DNA of 64,000 nucleotides. Source: Clostridia bacterium. Its GTDB lineage: Bacteria; Bacillota; Clostridia; Oscillospirales; CAG-272. Where the stretch lies: positions 182,819 to 246,818 of the forward strand of contig JAFQFR010000056.1 in the NCBI GenBank assembly GCA_017398595.1, read 5' to 3'. Below are positions 8,372 through 16,651 of this stretch, piece by piece. The notes under the pieces were generated by a model that saw only the letters and a list, made by a program, of their open reading frames with translations, had not been told where the DNA came from and made no database searches. The position numbers and the translations under genes are program-made. Each line of letters opens with the position of its first letter. The first letter of the stretch is position 1.

Positions 8372-10369
8372 ATGAAAAAGATAACTGCACTGATTCTTTC
8401 CGCGCTTCTGTTGCTTTCCATGATGCCGCTGACCTTTGCGGCGGAGCTGTTGATCTCCCCCGCACCAAACAGCGAGGCACAGCAGGCAGCCGAAAAGCTG
8501 CATTCGCTCGGACTGTTGGCAGGCGTGGGCAGCAATGCCGACGGCAGCGTCAACTTCGATGTAAACGGCAGTCTCACCCGCGCGCAGTCGGTCGTACAGA
8601 TCATACGCTTCCTCGGTGCGGAAAAGACCGCGACCACCGAAACGAACAACAATGCCTTCACCGACCTTGCCGCATGGGCAGTGCCCTATGTCAGCTATGC
8701 CTATGCAAACGGCATCACCTCGGGCAGAAGTGCAACCACCTTTGATCCCGATACCGCGATGAACGACGCGGGATTTCTCACCCTGCTGCTCCGCGTGCTC
8801 GGCTACGAGGATAAAAACGACGGCAGCGGCGACTTCGTATGGAGCGATCCCTACACACTGGCACAGTCTGTCGGTCTGCTCGACTCGGCGACGCCCGACA
8901 CAAACTTTACCCGTGGCGATGCATTCATCATCTGCTGCCGCGCACTCACCGCCGCCGTCAAGAGCGGCGACAAGCTCTGTGACCGCCTGGTCAAATCCGG
9001 AGCAGTGGAGGCTGAAACTATGGCAAACGTACTGAACATAACGGCAGCCGCAGAAGGTCTCACCATCGGCGGCGTATCCATCACAGACTGCACGATCGTT
9101 GTAGCCAAAGATGCCGGCGCAAACGAAAATTTAGCCGCCCAGACGCTGAATACCGCAATTGAAACCGCATACGGCAAAGCCCTTACGATCGTAGACGACA
9201 GCACCGCGAAAAGCGGCGGTGAGATCGTCATCGGCAAGACGAACCGCGAGATCTCCAAGGCAACACAGGATCTCAGCGACAAAAAAGCCGCTATGATCGT
9301 CTCGGGCGACTCGGTCGCACTCGACGGCGCAACCACCACGCTGCTCCGCCGCGTTTGTGAATGGTTTGCCAACAGCTACGTTACGGACAAGCCGAGCGCC
9401 GCCCTCACCGAGAGCGACACCGAGATCGGCGAACTCATCACCAACCCCGCCCGCACCACAGGGCAGTCGGGCGACCCCTGCATCCGCTATGACAGCGAGA
9501 CCGGCTACTACTACGCGCTCTACTCCGCACCGCAAAACGACCGCGTGATCCTCTACCGCGCAAAGCATCTGTCCGAACTGGCAACCGCCGAGGGCAAGGA
9601 ACTCTATGTGGCAGGTGAGGATGCGGAAGTCAAGCACAAACTCTATGCGCCCGAGCTCGCAAAAGTAGACGGCAAATGGTACATCTACGCAAGCGGCGCA
9701 ACTTCCATGGAGGATAAAGGCGTTTCCCCGTCCCGTTCGATCCGTCTGTTCTGCCTGGAAGCGGTCACGGATGATCCTTACGGCGACTATGTGTTCAAAG
9801 CATGGCTCAATCCGTACATTTTCGCCATCGACGCACATGTATTTACCTACAACGGCGAAAACTACATCACCTTTGCCCGCTGCTTAAACGGTAATCAGGT
9901 CTCGATCGCAAAGCTGAAGGATCCCTGGACGATCGATGCAAGCCGCGTTACCATCATCGGCACCGCCACCTATCCCTTTGAGCTGCAGGACGGCAAGGTC
10001 AACGAGGGTCCTTTCACCTTTGTATCCCCCGACGGCAGACTGTTCTTACTCTACAGTGCAAACAATGTCACCTCGGGAAAATATTGCCTCGGTCTCTTGG
10101 AGTTCACCGGGGATGACATCCTTGCACGCTCCTCTTGGACAAAGACCGACCATGCAGTGTTTGAGGGCACCGCGCAGGTAAGCTCTCCCGGACACTGCTC
10201 GGTATTTATGTCCCCCGACGGCACCGAATATTGGCTCGCCTACCACTTCCAGATGAGCGGGCGCAAGCTCGCCGTACAGCAGTTCACCTTTGACGAAAAC
10301 GGCGATCCCGTCTTCGGTGAGCCCGTGAAGCCCTTAAAATCCTTCTTTGCTCCCGCGGGAGAAGAATAA
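8372..10369 (+). CDS. Secreted SLH-domain protein with a GH43-type glycosidase domain
   Basis: 665 residues. A signal peptide (about 1-23, ending TFAA) is followed by S-layer-homology-like segments (about 35-210; SLTRAQSVVQIIRFLG and FDPDTAMNDAGFLTLLLRVLG) that would anchor the protein to the wall. A middle alpha/beta segment (about 225-350) comes next. The last 300 residues form a five-bladed propeller of GH43 type with the expected three acidic residues in order: Asp in SGDPCIRYD, Asp in AIDAHVF and Glu in VNEGPF. GH43 enzymes act on arabinose- and xylose-containing plant glycans; the exact substrate is not predictable here. It stands alone between two terminators. AAGGAG precedes the ATG. 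Confidence 0.85.
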   Translation: MKKITALILSALLLLSMMPLTFAAELLISPAPNSEAQQAAEKLHSLGLLAGVGSNADGSVNFDVNGSLTRAQSVVQIIRFLGAEKTATTETNNNAFTDLAAWAVPYVSYAYANGITSGRSATTFDPDTAMNDAGFLTLLLRVLGYEDKNDGSGDFVWSDPYTLAQSVGLLDSATPDTNFTRGDAFIICCRALTAAVKSGDKLCDRLVKSGAVEAETMANVLNITAAAEGLTIGGVSITDCTIVVAKDAGANENLAAQTLNTAIETAYGKALTIVDDSTAKSGGEIVIGKTNREISKATQDLSDKKAAMIVSGDSVALDGATTTLLRRVCEWFANSYVTDKPSAALTESDTEIGELITNPARTTGQSGDPCIRYDSETGYYYALYSAPQNDRVILYRAKHLSELATAEGKELYVAGEDAEVKHKLYAPELAKVDGKWYIYASGATSMEDKGVSPSRSIRLFCLEAVTDDPYGDYVFKAWLNPYIFAIDAHVFTYNGENYITFARCLNGNQVSIAKLKDPWTIDASRVTIIGTATYPFELQDGKVNEGPFTFVSPDGRLFLLYSANNVTSGKYCLGLLEFTGDDILARSSWTKTDHAVFEGTAQVSSPGHCSVFMSPDGTEYWLAYHFQMSGRKLAVQQFTFDENGDPVFGEPVKPLKSFFAPAGEE

Positions 10370-10383
10370 TTTGGAACACACAA

Positions 10384-10417
10384 AAAATGCAGACACTTTG
10401 CGTGTCTGCATTTTTAT
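10384..10417. terminator. Bidirectional intrinsic terminator
   Basis: ATGCAGACAC pairs with GTGTCTGCAT around a short loop, with an A-run on the left and a T-run on the right. It serves the GH43 gene and the convergent XRE gene. Confidence 0.85.
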
Positions 10418-10758
10418 TTACTTTCTTTACTTTTTCCGTGCGCCAGCATCGCGATCTGCCGCAGAATCACTTCCACGTGCAAAAGCTGTTCGGAATCCAT
10501 CGAGGAAAGAATACCGAGAATATCCTCCATGTCCCCACTGCGCTCCAACCCCAAAAGAATGTAGTCGGTGCTTACACCGAGCGCCGCGGCAATACTGTAC
10601 AGTGTATATGCCGACATGCCTTTTTTGCCGCTCTCGATCTCATAGAGAAACTTGGAGCCGATGCCTGCCATTTCACTGAATCTCTCACGGGAATATCCCG
10701 CCTTCTCACGCAAAGCGCGTATTCTCGCCCCCGCGTCTTTGTCAAATCGCTCTACCAT
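10414..10758 (-). CDS. XRE-family transcriptional regulator
   Basis: 114 residues. The N-terminal Cro/CI helix-turn-helix spans about 10-65 (IRALREKAGYSRERFSEMAG, then GVSTDYIL); the C-terminal 45 residues are helical and probably mediate dimerisation. It is monocistronic. The extended -10 promoter just upstream would give a leader of only about 13 bases. Its target is unknown; no obvious partner gene flanks it. Confidence 0.9.
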   Translation of the reverse strand: MVERFDKDAGARIRALREKAGYSRERFSEMAGIGSKFLYEIESGKKGMSAYTLYSIAAALGVSTDYILLGLERSGDMEDILGILSSMDSEQLLHVEVILRQIAMLAHGKSKESK

Positions 10759-10777
10759 ATATACACCTCATATGTAC

Positions 10778-10786
10778 AGTATAGCA
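10778..10786 (-). promoter_or_regulatory. Extended -10 promoter of the XRE gene
   Basis: On the minus strand this reads TGCTATACT, 20 bases before the ATG, with an AGGTG ribosome site between. Confidence 0.55.
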
Positions 10787-11016
10787 CAATGGAGCCAAAA
10801 TAAAATGTTCTATAGCACTTGACAAAAAGGAGCGTTTGGTATAAACTTTATACTACTATCGTTCTATTTTTGATTCTGCTTTGCAATACGTGCAAAAGAA
10901 AAGGACTGTTTTTCAATGACCTGTTTCACCGCGTTGCTATCGCATCCTATACTGTTTGCCGTCGGCGCCGCTTTTATATCGGCGTCTCCTTATATATGGT
11001 CCACCGAAAACTATGA
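10787..11016. other. Intergenic stretch without a recognisable gene
   Basis: AT-rich sequence between the XRE promoter and the AEC terminator. TTGACA (10819-10824) and TATAAA (10840-10845) face right with only 15 bases between, and no gene follows them on the plus strand. Short ORFs here have no ribosome site or recognisable product. Confidence 0.5.
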
Positions 11017-11053
11017 TAAAAGAGCTAACCGAATGCTTTCGGTTAGCTCTTTT
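11017..11053 (-). terminator. Terminator of the six-gene minus-strand operon
   Basis: AAGAGCTAACCGAA pairs with TTCGGTTAGCTCTT around a three-base loop. The run of four T on the minus strand lies downstream of the AEC carrier gene. Confidence 0.75.
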
Positions 11054-11064
11054 ATATATGGACA

Positions 11065-12069
11065 CTACAGCAGTGTAGCCGCTTTCAGCACCAAAACAGT
11101 GAAAAACACGGTAAATACCGACCCGACGCTGGTCCAAACCACATATTGCCCCGCAAGGCGTTCATCGTTGCCCATCTCCGCCGCCATAACAGCCGTCGAA
11201 ACGGCGACCGGTGAACCGAACAAGCCGATAAAAGAAGCATATTCCGCCGCCGTAAAATGCAGGACCGACGCGAGAAGGACCGCGCCCGACAATCCGATCA
11301 GCGGTGCGACCACGATTCTGGCAACCGTGCCGAGCAGCAACTGCCGCTTGAGATGTCCCGCCGTGCAAAAATCAAACTGCCCGCCGAGTACCAGAAGCGC
11401 CAGCGGTGACGCCATTTTGCCGAGGCTACTGATCACATTGTACAGAAACGGCATATTCCTCTGCAAGGTAAATACGGGCACACCGTTTTCGACGGGAAGC
11501 AGTGCGCGCAGCCATACGACCAGGAATCCGATCAGACAGCCGATAATAAGCGGATTGGTCAAGATCTTACGAAACGTTTTTTTCAAATGCCCCTTGGAAC
11601 GATCGTCCTTGACAAATCCCGCCATTGCGATCACGGCAAGGATGTTGAACAGCGGAATGGTAAAGGCGCTCAGCACGCCGACCACCTCCGCCGCCGCATC
11701 TCCGCCGATCGACTGCGCAAAGGAGAGTCCGATAATGGCATAATTGGAGCGGAACATGCACTGTACGAACACGCCTTTCTGCCGATCGTCGGGAATCAGC
11801 AGCATCGCGCCGATCCAGCCTAAAAGGAACAGAAAGACGATCGCGCCGCAGCCGTACAGCACCGCTCCCCAGTTGATTCCCGAAAACTTTTCGATCGAAT
11901 ACACATTGCAAAACAGCAGCGCGGGCAGACAAACTTTAAACACCAGGCGATTGGCGACCTTTAGAAACGCTTCGGTGAAAAAACCGATCCGCTTTAACAG
12001 GTACCCAAGACCGATCGTGAGAACGATCGGCATGACCGCGTTAAATGCATATAAAAAATTTTCAAGCAT
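11065..12069 (-). CDS. AEC-family transporter (auxin efflux carrier type)
   Basis: 334 residues, almost entirely hydrophobic, with about ten membrane segments in two halves, as in Mem_trans/AEC carriers. The N-terminus LENFLYAFNAVMPIVLTIGLGYLLKR and the later NPLIIGCLIGF are typical. Bacterial relatives move organic anions such as malonate, lactate or malate. It is the last gene of the operon that begins with the NitT/TauT-type ABC ATPase at 16339, so it may export the product or by-product of the two upstream hydrolases; that role is inferred from position. Confidence 0.88.
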   Translation of the reverse strand: MLENFLYAFNAVMPIVLTIGLGYLLKRIGFFTEAFLKVANRLVFKVCLPALLFCNVYSIEKFSGINWGAVLYGCGAIVFLFLLGWIGAMLLIPDDRQKGVFVQCMFRSNYAIIGLSFAQSIGGDAAAEVVGVLSAFTIPLFNILAVIAMAGFVKDDRSKGHLKKTFRKILTNPLIIGCLIGFLVVWLRALLPVENGVPVFTLQRNMPFLYNVISSLGKMASPLALLVLGGQFDFCTAGHLKRQLLLGTVARIVVAPLIGLSGAVLLASVLHFTAAEYASFIGLFGSPVAVSTAVMAAEMGNDERLAGQYVVWTSVGSVFTVFFTVLVLKAATLL

Positions 12070-12117
12070 CTGCGTTCTCCCTTCGCGGTCACACCGACCG
12101 AACGATCCAAATTTGCT

Positions 12118-12990
12118 TTAACAATCGGGGCAATTTTCATACCATTGCCGCTCAAATCCGCGGAGATCACGCGTCCAGCCGACACGGTTGTGCGCTTCGT
12201 CGATCACATCGAGATCCAGCGTCTGCACTAAAAGCGCGTCGCCCTCGGTGCGATCCAGACGCGATAAGATCTCTCCCGCATTCAGCGGGGATACTACCAT
12301 GCAGTTGCCGTAATATCCCTTGCCATAGCCTGCCTCATCTCCGGTTTTATTCACGCCGACCACGTAAATACCATTCTCAAAAGCGCGTGCCCGCAGGATC
12401 AATTCCCACGCTTCACTTCTCCATCCCACGCCGTAGGAAACCGTCGCCGTCATATTGAACACGATCTGCGCACCGCGGTATGCCAAAACGCGATACCCCT
12501 CGGGCAAATGACGGTCATAGCAGATCTGCGCACCGATGGAGACTCCGTCTACTTGAAAAACAGGAAAGCCCAAATTGCCCGGTGCGAAGTAGAAGCGCTC
12601 AAAATTTGCAGCGGTTTCACTGATCATCGGCGCGGGAATATGCATTTTGCGGTATTTTCCCGCCACGGCGCCCGTGCGATCCACGAGCATTGCGCTGTTG
12701 TAATACAAGTGCCCGTCCGCTTCGGCGTAGCCAAACATTACGTTGATAGAAAGTGCCTTCGCCTTTTGTTTGATCTTCTCGATCGCGGGATGCGAATCGG
12801 AAATGTGAAACCGACGGAAATCTTTCAGATACCGCACGCAGTAATAGATCTGCAGGCTCATTTCGGGGAACACCACAATGTCGGCTCCCGCATCCTTCGC
12901 CTGTTCCATCATCGCGCAGATGCGCTCGGCATTTTCCAAAATGTCCTCGCTGTTCGGGCCCATCTGTCCCGCAGCCACGGTATACGTCAT
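12118..12990 (-). CDS. Carbon-nitrogen hydrolase (nitrilase superfamily)
   Basis: 290 residues with the complete nitrilase-type triad: Glu43 (VVFPEMS), Lys115 (GKYRKMH) and Cys157 (AQICYDRHLPE). The ICYDRHLPE form resembles N-carbamoyl amidases such as beta-ureidopropionase and N-carbamoylputrescine amidase more than true nitrilases. It would hydrolyse an amide or carbamoyl bond, releasing ammonia. The frame is open to 13191, but GAGGTGA lies before ATG 12990 and the longer reading overlaps the cyclase gene. It starts 10 bases after the cyclase stop, so it is co-transcribed with it. Confidence 0.92.
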   Translation of the reverse strand: MTYTVAAGQMGPNSEDILENAERICAMMEQAKDAGADIVVFPEMSLQIYYCVRYLKDFRRFHISDSHPAIEKIKQKAKALSINVMFGYAEADGHLYYNSAMLVDRTGAVAGKYRKMHIPAPMISETAANFERFYFAPGNLGFPVFQVDGVSIGAQICYDRHLPEGYRVLAYRGAQIVFNMTATVSYGVGWRSEAWELILRARAFENGIYVVGVNKTGDEAGYGKGYYGNCMVVSPLNAGEILSRLDRTEGDALLVQTLDLDVIDEAHNRVGWTRDLRGFERQWYENCPDC

Positions 12991-13000
12991 TTGGATCACC

Positions 13001-13672
13001 TCACTTTTCGATAACAAACACGCGTGCCGGCCCTCCGCAGCCACGCACGATCTTGAGCGGAATGGCATAGAAATCCACTTCAAACTGTGTGATCGCCTCA
13101 AAATTGGTGCAGCATTCCACCAACAGACAATGGTTCGGCAGCAGCGCTCTGTGTGCGGGACACTCACTGCCGTCAAACGGCTCATGCGCATCGGGATCGC
13201 AGGGATGATCCATGCACACGCCCCGCGCGCCGCTCGCGACTAAGAATTTGCACAGTTCCACACTGAGCGTCGGGTTTTTGGTATAGTAATCCTCTGTGCC
13301 GTACGCTTTTTTCGACCAACCCGTATGGATAATCAGATACTTATCCCGCAGCATCTCGGAAGTTATGCCGCAATCCAGTATATGCTGCACGGTAACTTGT
13401 CCTTGCTCCGGGATCTTCCCCACAAGCTGCGCCACATACGCTTTGCCGATGAAATAGTCCAGCGGGATCTCGTCGATCGTCTTGCCGTTTGGATCAAAGT
13501 GATACGGCGGATCCACATGCGTTCCGATATGGATGCTGAACTTGATCCAGGCATTGGTCCGCTGATTTTTTTCATGCGTATGGATCATCTCGTATTCAAT
13601 TGCGGGATGTCCCGCAAGAACGGTACAGTATGCATTGCCGAGCGGCGTGGTCAGATCTATGATTTTCGACAT
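13001..13672 (-). CDS. Cyclase-family metal-dependent hydrolase (kynurenine formamidase-like)
   Basis: 223 residues. The family signature HxGTHxDxPxH is complete at residues 48-58 (HIGTHVDPPYH), giving the His and Asp ligands of the divalent metal. Known members open cyclic or linear amides: kynurenine formamidase, isatin hydrolase. A GTG at 13681 is in frame, but GAGGTG overlaps it and is properly spaced for ATG 13672. It sits between the substrate-binding protein and the carbon-nitrogen hydrolase, suggesting that the imported compound is opened here and cleaved by the next enzyme. No tryptophan-pathway genes are nearby. Confidence 0.9.
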   Translation of the reverse strand: MSKIIDLTTPLGNAYCTVLAGHPAIEYEMIHTHEKNQRTNAWIKFSIHIGTHVDPPYHFDPNGKTIDEIPLDYFIGKAYVAQLVGKIPEQGQVTVQHILDCGITSEMLRDKYLIIHTGWSKKAYGTEDYYTKNPTLSVELCKFLVASGARGVCMDHPCDPDAHEPFDGSECPAHRALLPNHCLLVECCTNFEAITQFEVDFYAIPLKIVRGCGGPARVFVIEK

Positions 13673-13691
13673 ATGAATCACCTCTCAATTC

Positions 13692-14738
13692 TTATTCGGT
13701 AACGGTAACCAGAGACTCGTCCACAGCCTTAAGATAGCTGCCGTCGAACATCTCTTTGAAATCGGGCACAAACGGGATCTTGCCGCCGCCGTACAAAAAC
13801 TTTGCACTGTTGGTCAGATCCGTCATCAGCGTATCGCTGACGCTCAGACCGTATTCGTTGCGCTCCATCATGCTGATGCAGTCATCAAGTTCAATGGAAA
13901 GCTGTGCACCGACGATCGCAGCGGCATCCTCCAGGTTTGCATCGATCCACTCCGATGATTTCTGCATCGCCGTGAGTACCGCAGTAACGGTATCCGGATG
14001 CGCCTCGATCCACTCCACACTGCCGCAAAGCAGCGCATACGAGTTCAGGCATTCCCAGTCTGCTTCTACGCCGTTAAAATAGCTCTTGGTACCGGTGAGC
14101 AAACGGTGTCCGCCGAGTTTTACACCGTTTGTTACGGTCGGCTCCCAGCAAACAAAGCCGTCGATCTGCTTGGTTTCAAATGCGGTCAGCATATCCGCCG
14201 CACCGAGCGCGGTCAGCGTAACCTGATCGGCGTCGATGCCCGTCTCCTTGACCAAAGCCTGCCACAGAGCCTCCGAGGTATTACCCACGCTGTATCCGAT
14301 GTTCTTTCCGATCAGATCCTGCGGAGTATTGATGCCCTCCCGCACGACCAGCGACAGCGCGCCTCCGAGGTTGGTAGTGCGCGCAATAAATTCATATTTT
14401 CCGGGATCGGATGTGAGCAGCGAGGTTGCGGGCGTATCTCCCGCACTGCCGAGATCCACATCTCCCGATGCCACAGCGGCAACCAGATCCGCACCGGAAG
14501 CAAAGAGAACAAGCTCCGCGTCGATGCCGACCTCTTTAAAGAAGCCTTTTTCCACCGCGCACATGATGACGGGCGCCAGCTGCGTATCGCGGGCAGCCGC
14601 AAGTTTTACTTTCGTCGTTTGCAGTACCGTCGTGCCGTCACCGCCGACAGACGTCTGTTGCTTTGCACAGCCGGACAGCACGGTCACACAAAGGAGTGCG
14701 GCTGCGAGCATCAAACCTAAACATTTTTTCCATTTCAT
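13692..14738 (-). CDS. ABC substrate-binding lipoprotein, NitT/TauT type
   Basis: 348 residues. A lipoprotein signal peptide ends in the lipobox LSGC (Cys at about 24). The mature part is a two-lobed SsuA/TauA/ThiY-like binding protein (KLAAARDTQLAPVIMCAVEKG, then GKNIGYSVGNTSEALWQAL). The family binds sulfonates, nitrate, pyrimidines and aromatic carboxylates, so sequence alone does not give the ligand. It lies between the permease gene and the cyclase gene in the operon. Confidence 0.92.
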   Translation of the reverse strand: MKWKKCLGLMLAAALLCVTVLSGCAKQQTSVGGDGTTVLQTTKVKLAAARDTQLAPVIMCAVEKGFFKEVGIDAELVLFASGADLVAAVASGDVDLGSAGDTPATSLLTSDPGKYEFIARTTNLGGALSLVVREGINTPQDLIGKNIGYSVGNTSEALWQALVKETGIDADQVTLTALGAADMLTAFETKQIDGFVCWEPTVTNGVKLGGHRLLTGTKSYFNGVEADWECLNSYALLCGSVEWIEAHPDTVTAVLTAMQKSSEWIDANLEDAAAIVGAQLSIELDDCISMMERNEYGLSVSDTLMTDLTNSAKFLYGGGKIPFVPDFKEMFDGSYLKAVDESLVTVTE

Positions 14739-14781
14739 AAGAATGACCTCCTGTAAGAAAATATAATAAACAGCGAACTGC

Positions 14782-15540
14782 TTATTTCCAACGAATCAAA
14801 GCCTTTTCCGCTTTGAGAAGGATCATATTGATCAGAAATCCGATCAATCCGATCACGATGATACCGACAAACACATCCACGATCTTATACAGATAGCGCG
14901 CATCCTGGATGAAATAGCCGATACCCGAGGTAGAAGCGATCAGCTCCGCTGCCACCAGCGAAATGAACGCCATGCTGAAACCGTTTCGCATACCGATGAC
15001 GATATTGGGAACGGCACTGCGCAAAATAACATTGGTAAAGATGGAGAAATACCCCGCGCCGAGCGTTTTTGCCGCCAGGATATGAATTCGATCCACCTGC
15101 TGTACGCCGCCGATGATATTCAGCACCATGGGAAAGAAGGATGCCCAGGCGATGATGAATACCTTGGACGGCTCGCCGATACCGAACCACAAAATGCTCA
15201 GCGAGATCATTGCGGTCGGCGGGATGGGACGCAGCAGTTCGATCAGAGGGCTGAGTGCGCGGTTGACCGTTTTATTGGTGCCGATGATCAAGCCGCAGGG
15301 CAGCGCCAATGCAAACGCCACAGCGAATCCCTTGACCACGCGAAGCATGCTGACGCCGATGTGCTTTCCCATCGTGCCGTTTGCAAACAGCTCTATACCG
15401 CGTTCAAACACCGTGATCGGCGAGGGCAGCAGGTTGGAAGAACCGCCGTTCATGGAGCATAGCTGCCAGATCAGCAAAAGCCCCACGATGCCAATGCTCC
15501 CGATGAGCATATTCGATACCTTTTTCCATTTTGTTTTCAT
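14782..15540 (-). CDS. ABC transporter permease, NitT/TauT type
   Basis: 252 residues with about six membrane segments and the EAA-type cytoplasmic loop (KTLGAGYFSIFTNVILRSAVP) that docks to the ATPase. The frame is open to 15657, inside the ATPase gene; ATG 15540 is chosen because AAAGGTG precedes it and the protein then begins with a short basic stretch before the first membrane segment. Partner of the ATPase at 15569-16339 and the binding protein at 13692-14738. Confidence 0.92.
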   Translation of the reverse strand: MKTKWKKVSNMLIGSIGIVGLLLIWQLCSMNGGSSNLLPSPITVFERGIELFANGTMGKHIGVSMLRVVKGFAVAFALALPCGLIIGTNKTVNRALSPLIELLRPIPPTAMISLSILWFGIGEPSKVFIIAWASFFPMVLNIIGGVQQVDRIHILAAKTLGAGYFSIFTNVILRSAVPNIVIGMRNGFSMAFISLVAAELIASTSGIGYFIQDARYLYKIVDVFVGIIVIGLIGFLINMILLKAEKALIRWK

Positions 15541-15568
15541 CCGTCTCACACCTTTCTGCAAATCCGCA

Positions 15569-16339
15569 TTATTTTCTGCCCGAGAACAGCACCTCGCTGA
15601 TCTGCTCCTGATACTGCAGCAGAGCGGGATCGTTGCGGTCCCGCATGCGGGGAACATCGATCAGCATATCCAGCGCTACCCTGCCGGGGTTCGGCATCAG
15701 CACGATGACACGATCGGCAAGGAATACCGCCTCTGAAATGCTGTGTGTAATGAACATACAAGTGATCTTGTTCTTTTCCCAGACATTCAGCAGTTCGGTC
15801 TGCAGCTTCTGTCTGGTCTGTTCATCCAGCGCGGCAAAGGGCTCGTCCATCAGCAGAAATTCCGGCTCATTTGCCAGTACCCGCGCCAGACTTACGCGCT
15901 GCTTCATACCGCCCGAAAGATGATTGGGATACTGCTTGCGATACGCCGAAAGTCCTACCATATCTATATATGTATCGGCGATCTCGCGCCGCTTGTCGCG
16001 GGGCATGTGCTTCATGCGCGGACCGAATTCCACATTCTGCTGAATATTGAACCACGGGAACAATCCGTATTCCTGAAACATAACGCCGCGCTCGGGAGCG
16101 GGACCGCAAATGGGACTGCCCTTGAACAAAATGTCTCCGTCAAACTTCTGAAAACCCGCTACGCAGTTGAGCAGCGTTGTCTTTCCGCAGCCGGAAGGTC
16201 CCAGCACGCAGACAAACTGATTTTCGGGAATGGTGAGATTCAGTCCGTTTAAGACCTTGGTCATTTCTCCCGGTTTTCCGTCCACCTTGGGGAAGGCAAC
16301 CGTAAGGCAGGATACCTCCAAAAAAAATTCGTTTCTCAT
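15569..16339 (-). CDS. ABC transporter ATP-binding protein, NitT/TauT type
   Basis: 256 residues. Walker A is GPSGCGKTT, the signature is LSGGMKQR, and Walker B is FLLMDEPFAALD, all intact. It energises the permease downstream. It is the first gene of the six-gene operon; CGGAGGTG precedes the ATG. The promoter and a palindrome lie in the region shared with the divergent lysR gene. Confidence 0.95.
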   Translation of the reverse strand: MRNEFFLEVSCLTVAFPKVDGKPGEMTKVLNGLNLTIPENQFVCVLGPSGCGKTTLLNCVAGFQKFDGDILFKGSPICGPAPERGVMFQEYGLFPWFNIQQNVEFGPRMKHMPRDKRREIADTYIDMVGLSAYRKQYPNHLSGGMKQRVSLARVLANEPEFLLMDEPFAALDEQTRQKLQTELLNVWEKNKITCMFITHSISEAVFLADRVIVLMPNPGRVALDMLIDVPRMRDRNDPALLQYQEQISEVLFSGRK

Positions 16340-16392
16340 AACACGGCACCTCCGTAATGCCTCGGCAAATGCGCTTCGGCTTTGATGGTATT

Positions 16393-16421
16393 ATGATACG
16401 GCGGCGATCAAACAAGTGCAA
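16393..16421 (-). promoter_or_regulatory. Promoter of the transport and hydrolysis operon
   Basis: On the minus strand TTGCAC (16416-16421), 17 bases, then TATCAT (16393-16398). The weak hexamers fit a promoter that needs an activator. Confidence 0.6.
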
Positions 16422-16431
16422 TACGCAAATC

Positions 16432-16447
16432 TGAATCGTCCGATTCA
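16432..16447. promoter_or_regulatory. Candidate LysR binding site
   Basis: Perfect inverted repeat TGAATCG-TC-CGATTCA, centred about 54 bases upstream of the predicted start of the minus-strand operon, where LysR-type regulators usually bind to activate. It does not show an exact T-N11-A box. Confidence 0.55.
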
Positions 16448-16550
16448 AAAAGCGAATATGCGGGATACGCTTTCGGCGCTTTCCGTGCCTTTTTTTGCAT
16501 TTGCGCTAAAAAAAATGCACATTTTTTAGCCTTTTTCTACACATTTGGAA

Positions 16551-16579
16551 TTGCATATTCAGTTTTTTTATGATAAGAT
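16551..16579 (+). promoter_or_regulatory. Candidate lysR promoter
   Basis: TTGCAT (16551-16556), 17 bases, TAAGAT (16574-16579). The predicted start falls right at the hairpin at 16586-16628. Confidence 0.45.
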
Positions 16580-16585
16580 AATGAC

Positions 16586-16628
16586 AGGAGAAATGTCCTT
16601 CAAAGCGGAAGGGCGTTTCTCCTTTTTT
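16586..16628 (+). terminator. Terminator-like hairpin in the lysR leader
   Basis: AGGAGAAATG-CCTTC pairs imperfectly with GAAGG-CGTTTCTCCT and is followed by six T. It stands between the predicted lysR promoter and its ribosome site; no plus-strand gene upstream needs a terminator. Confidence 0.65.
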
Positions 16629-16651
16629 GCTTTTTGAAAGGAGCGATTCCC

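Noticed and set aside
10819..10845. Plus-strand promoter TTGACA-N15-TATAAA
   Set aside because: The spacing is short and no plus-strand gene follows before the convergent operon terminator.
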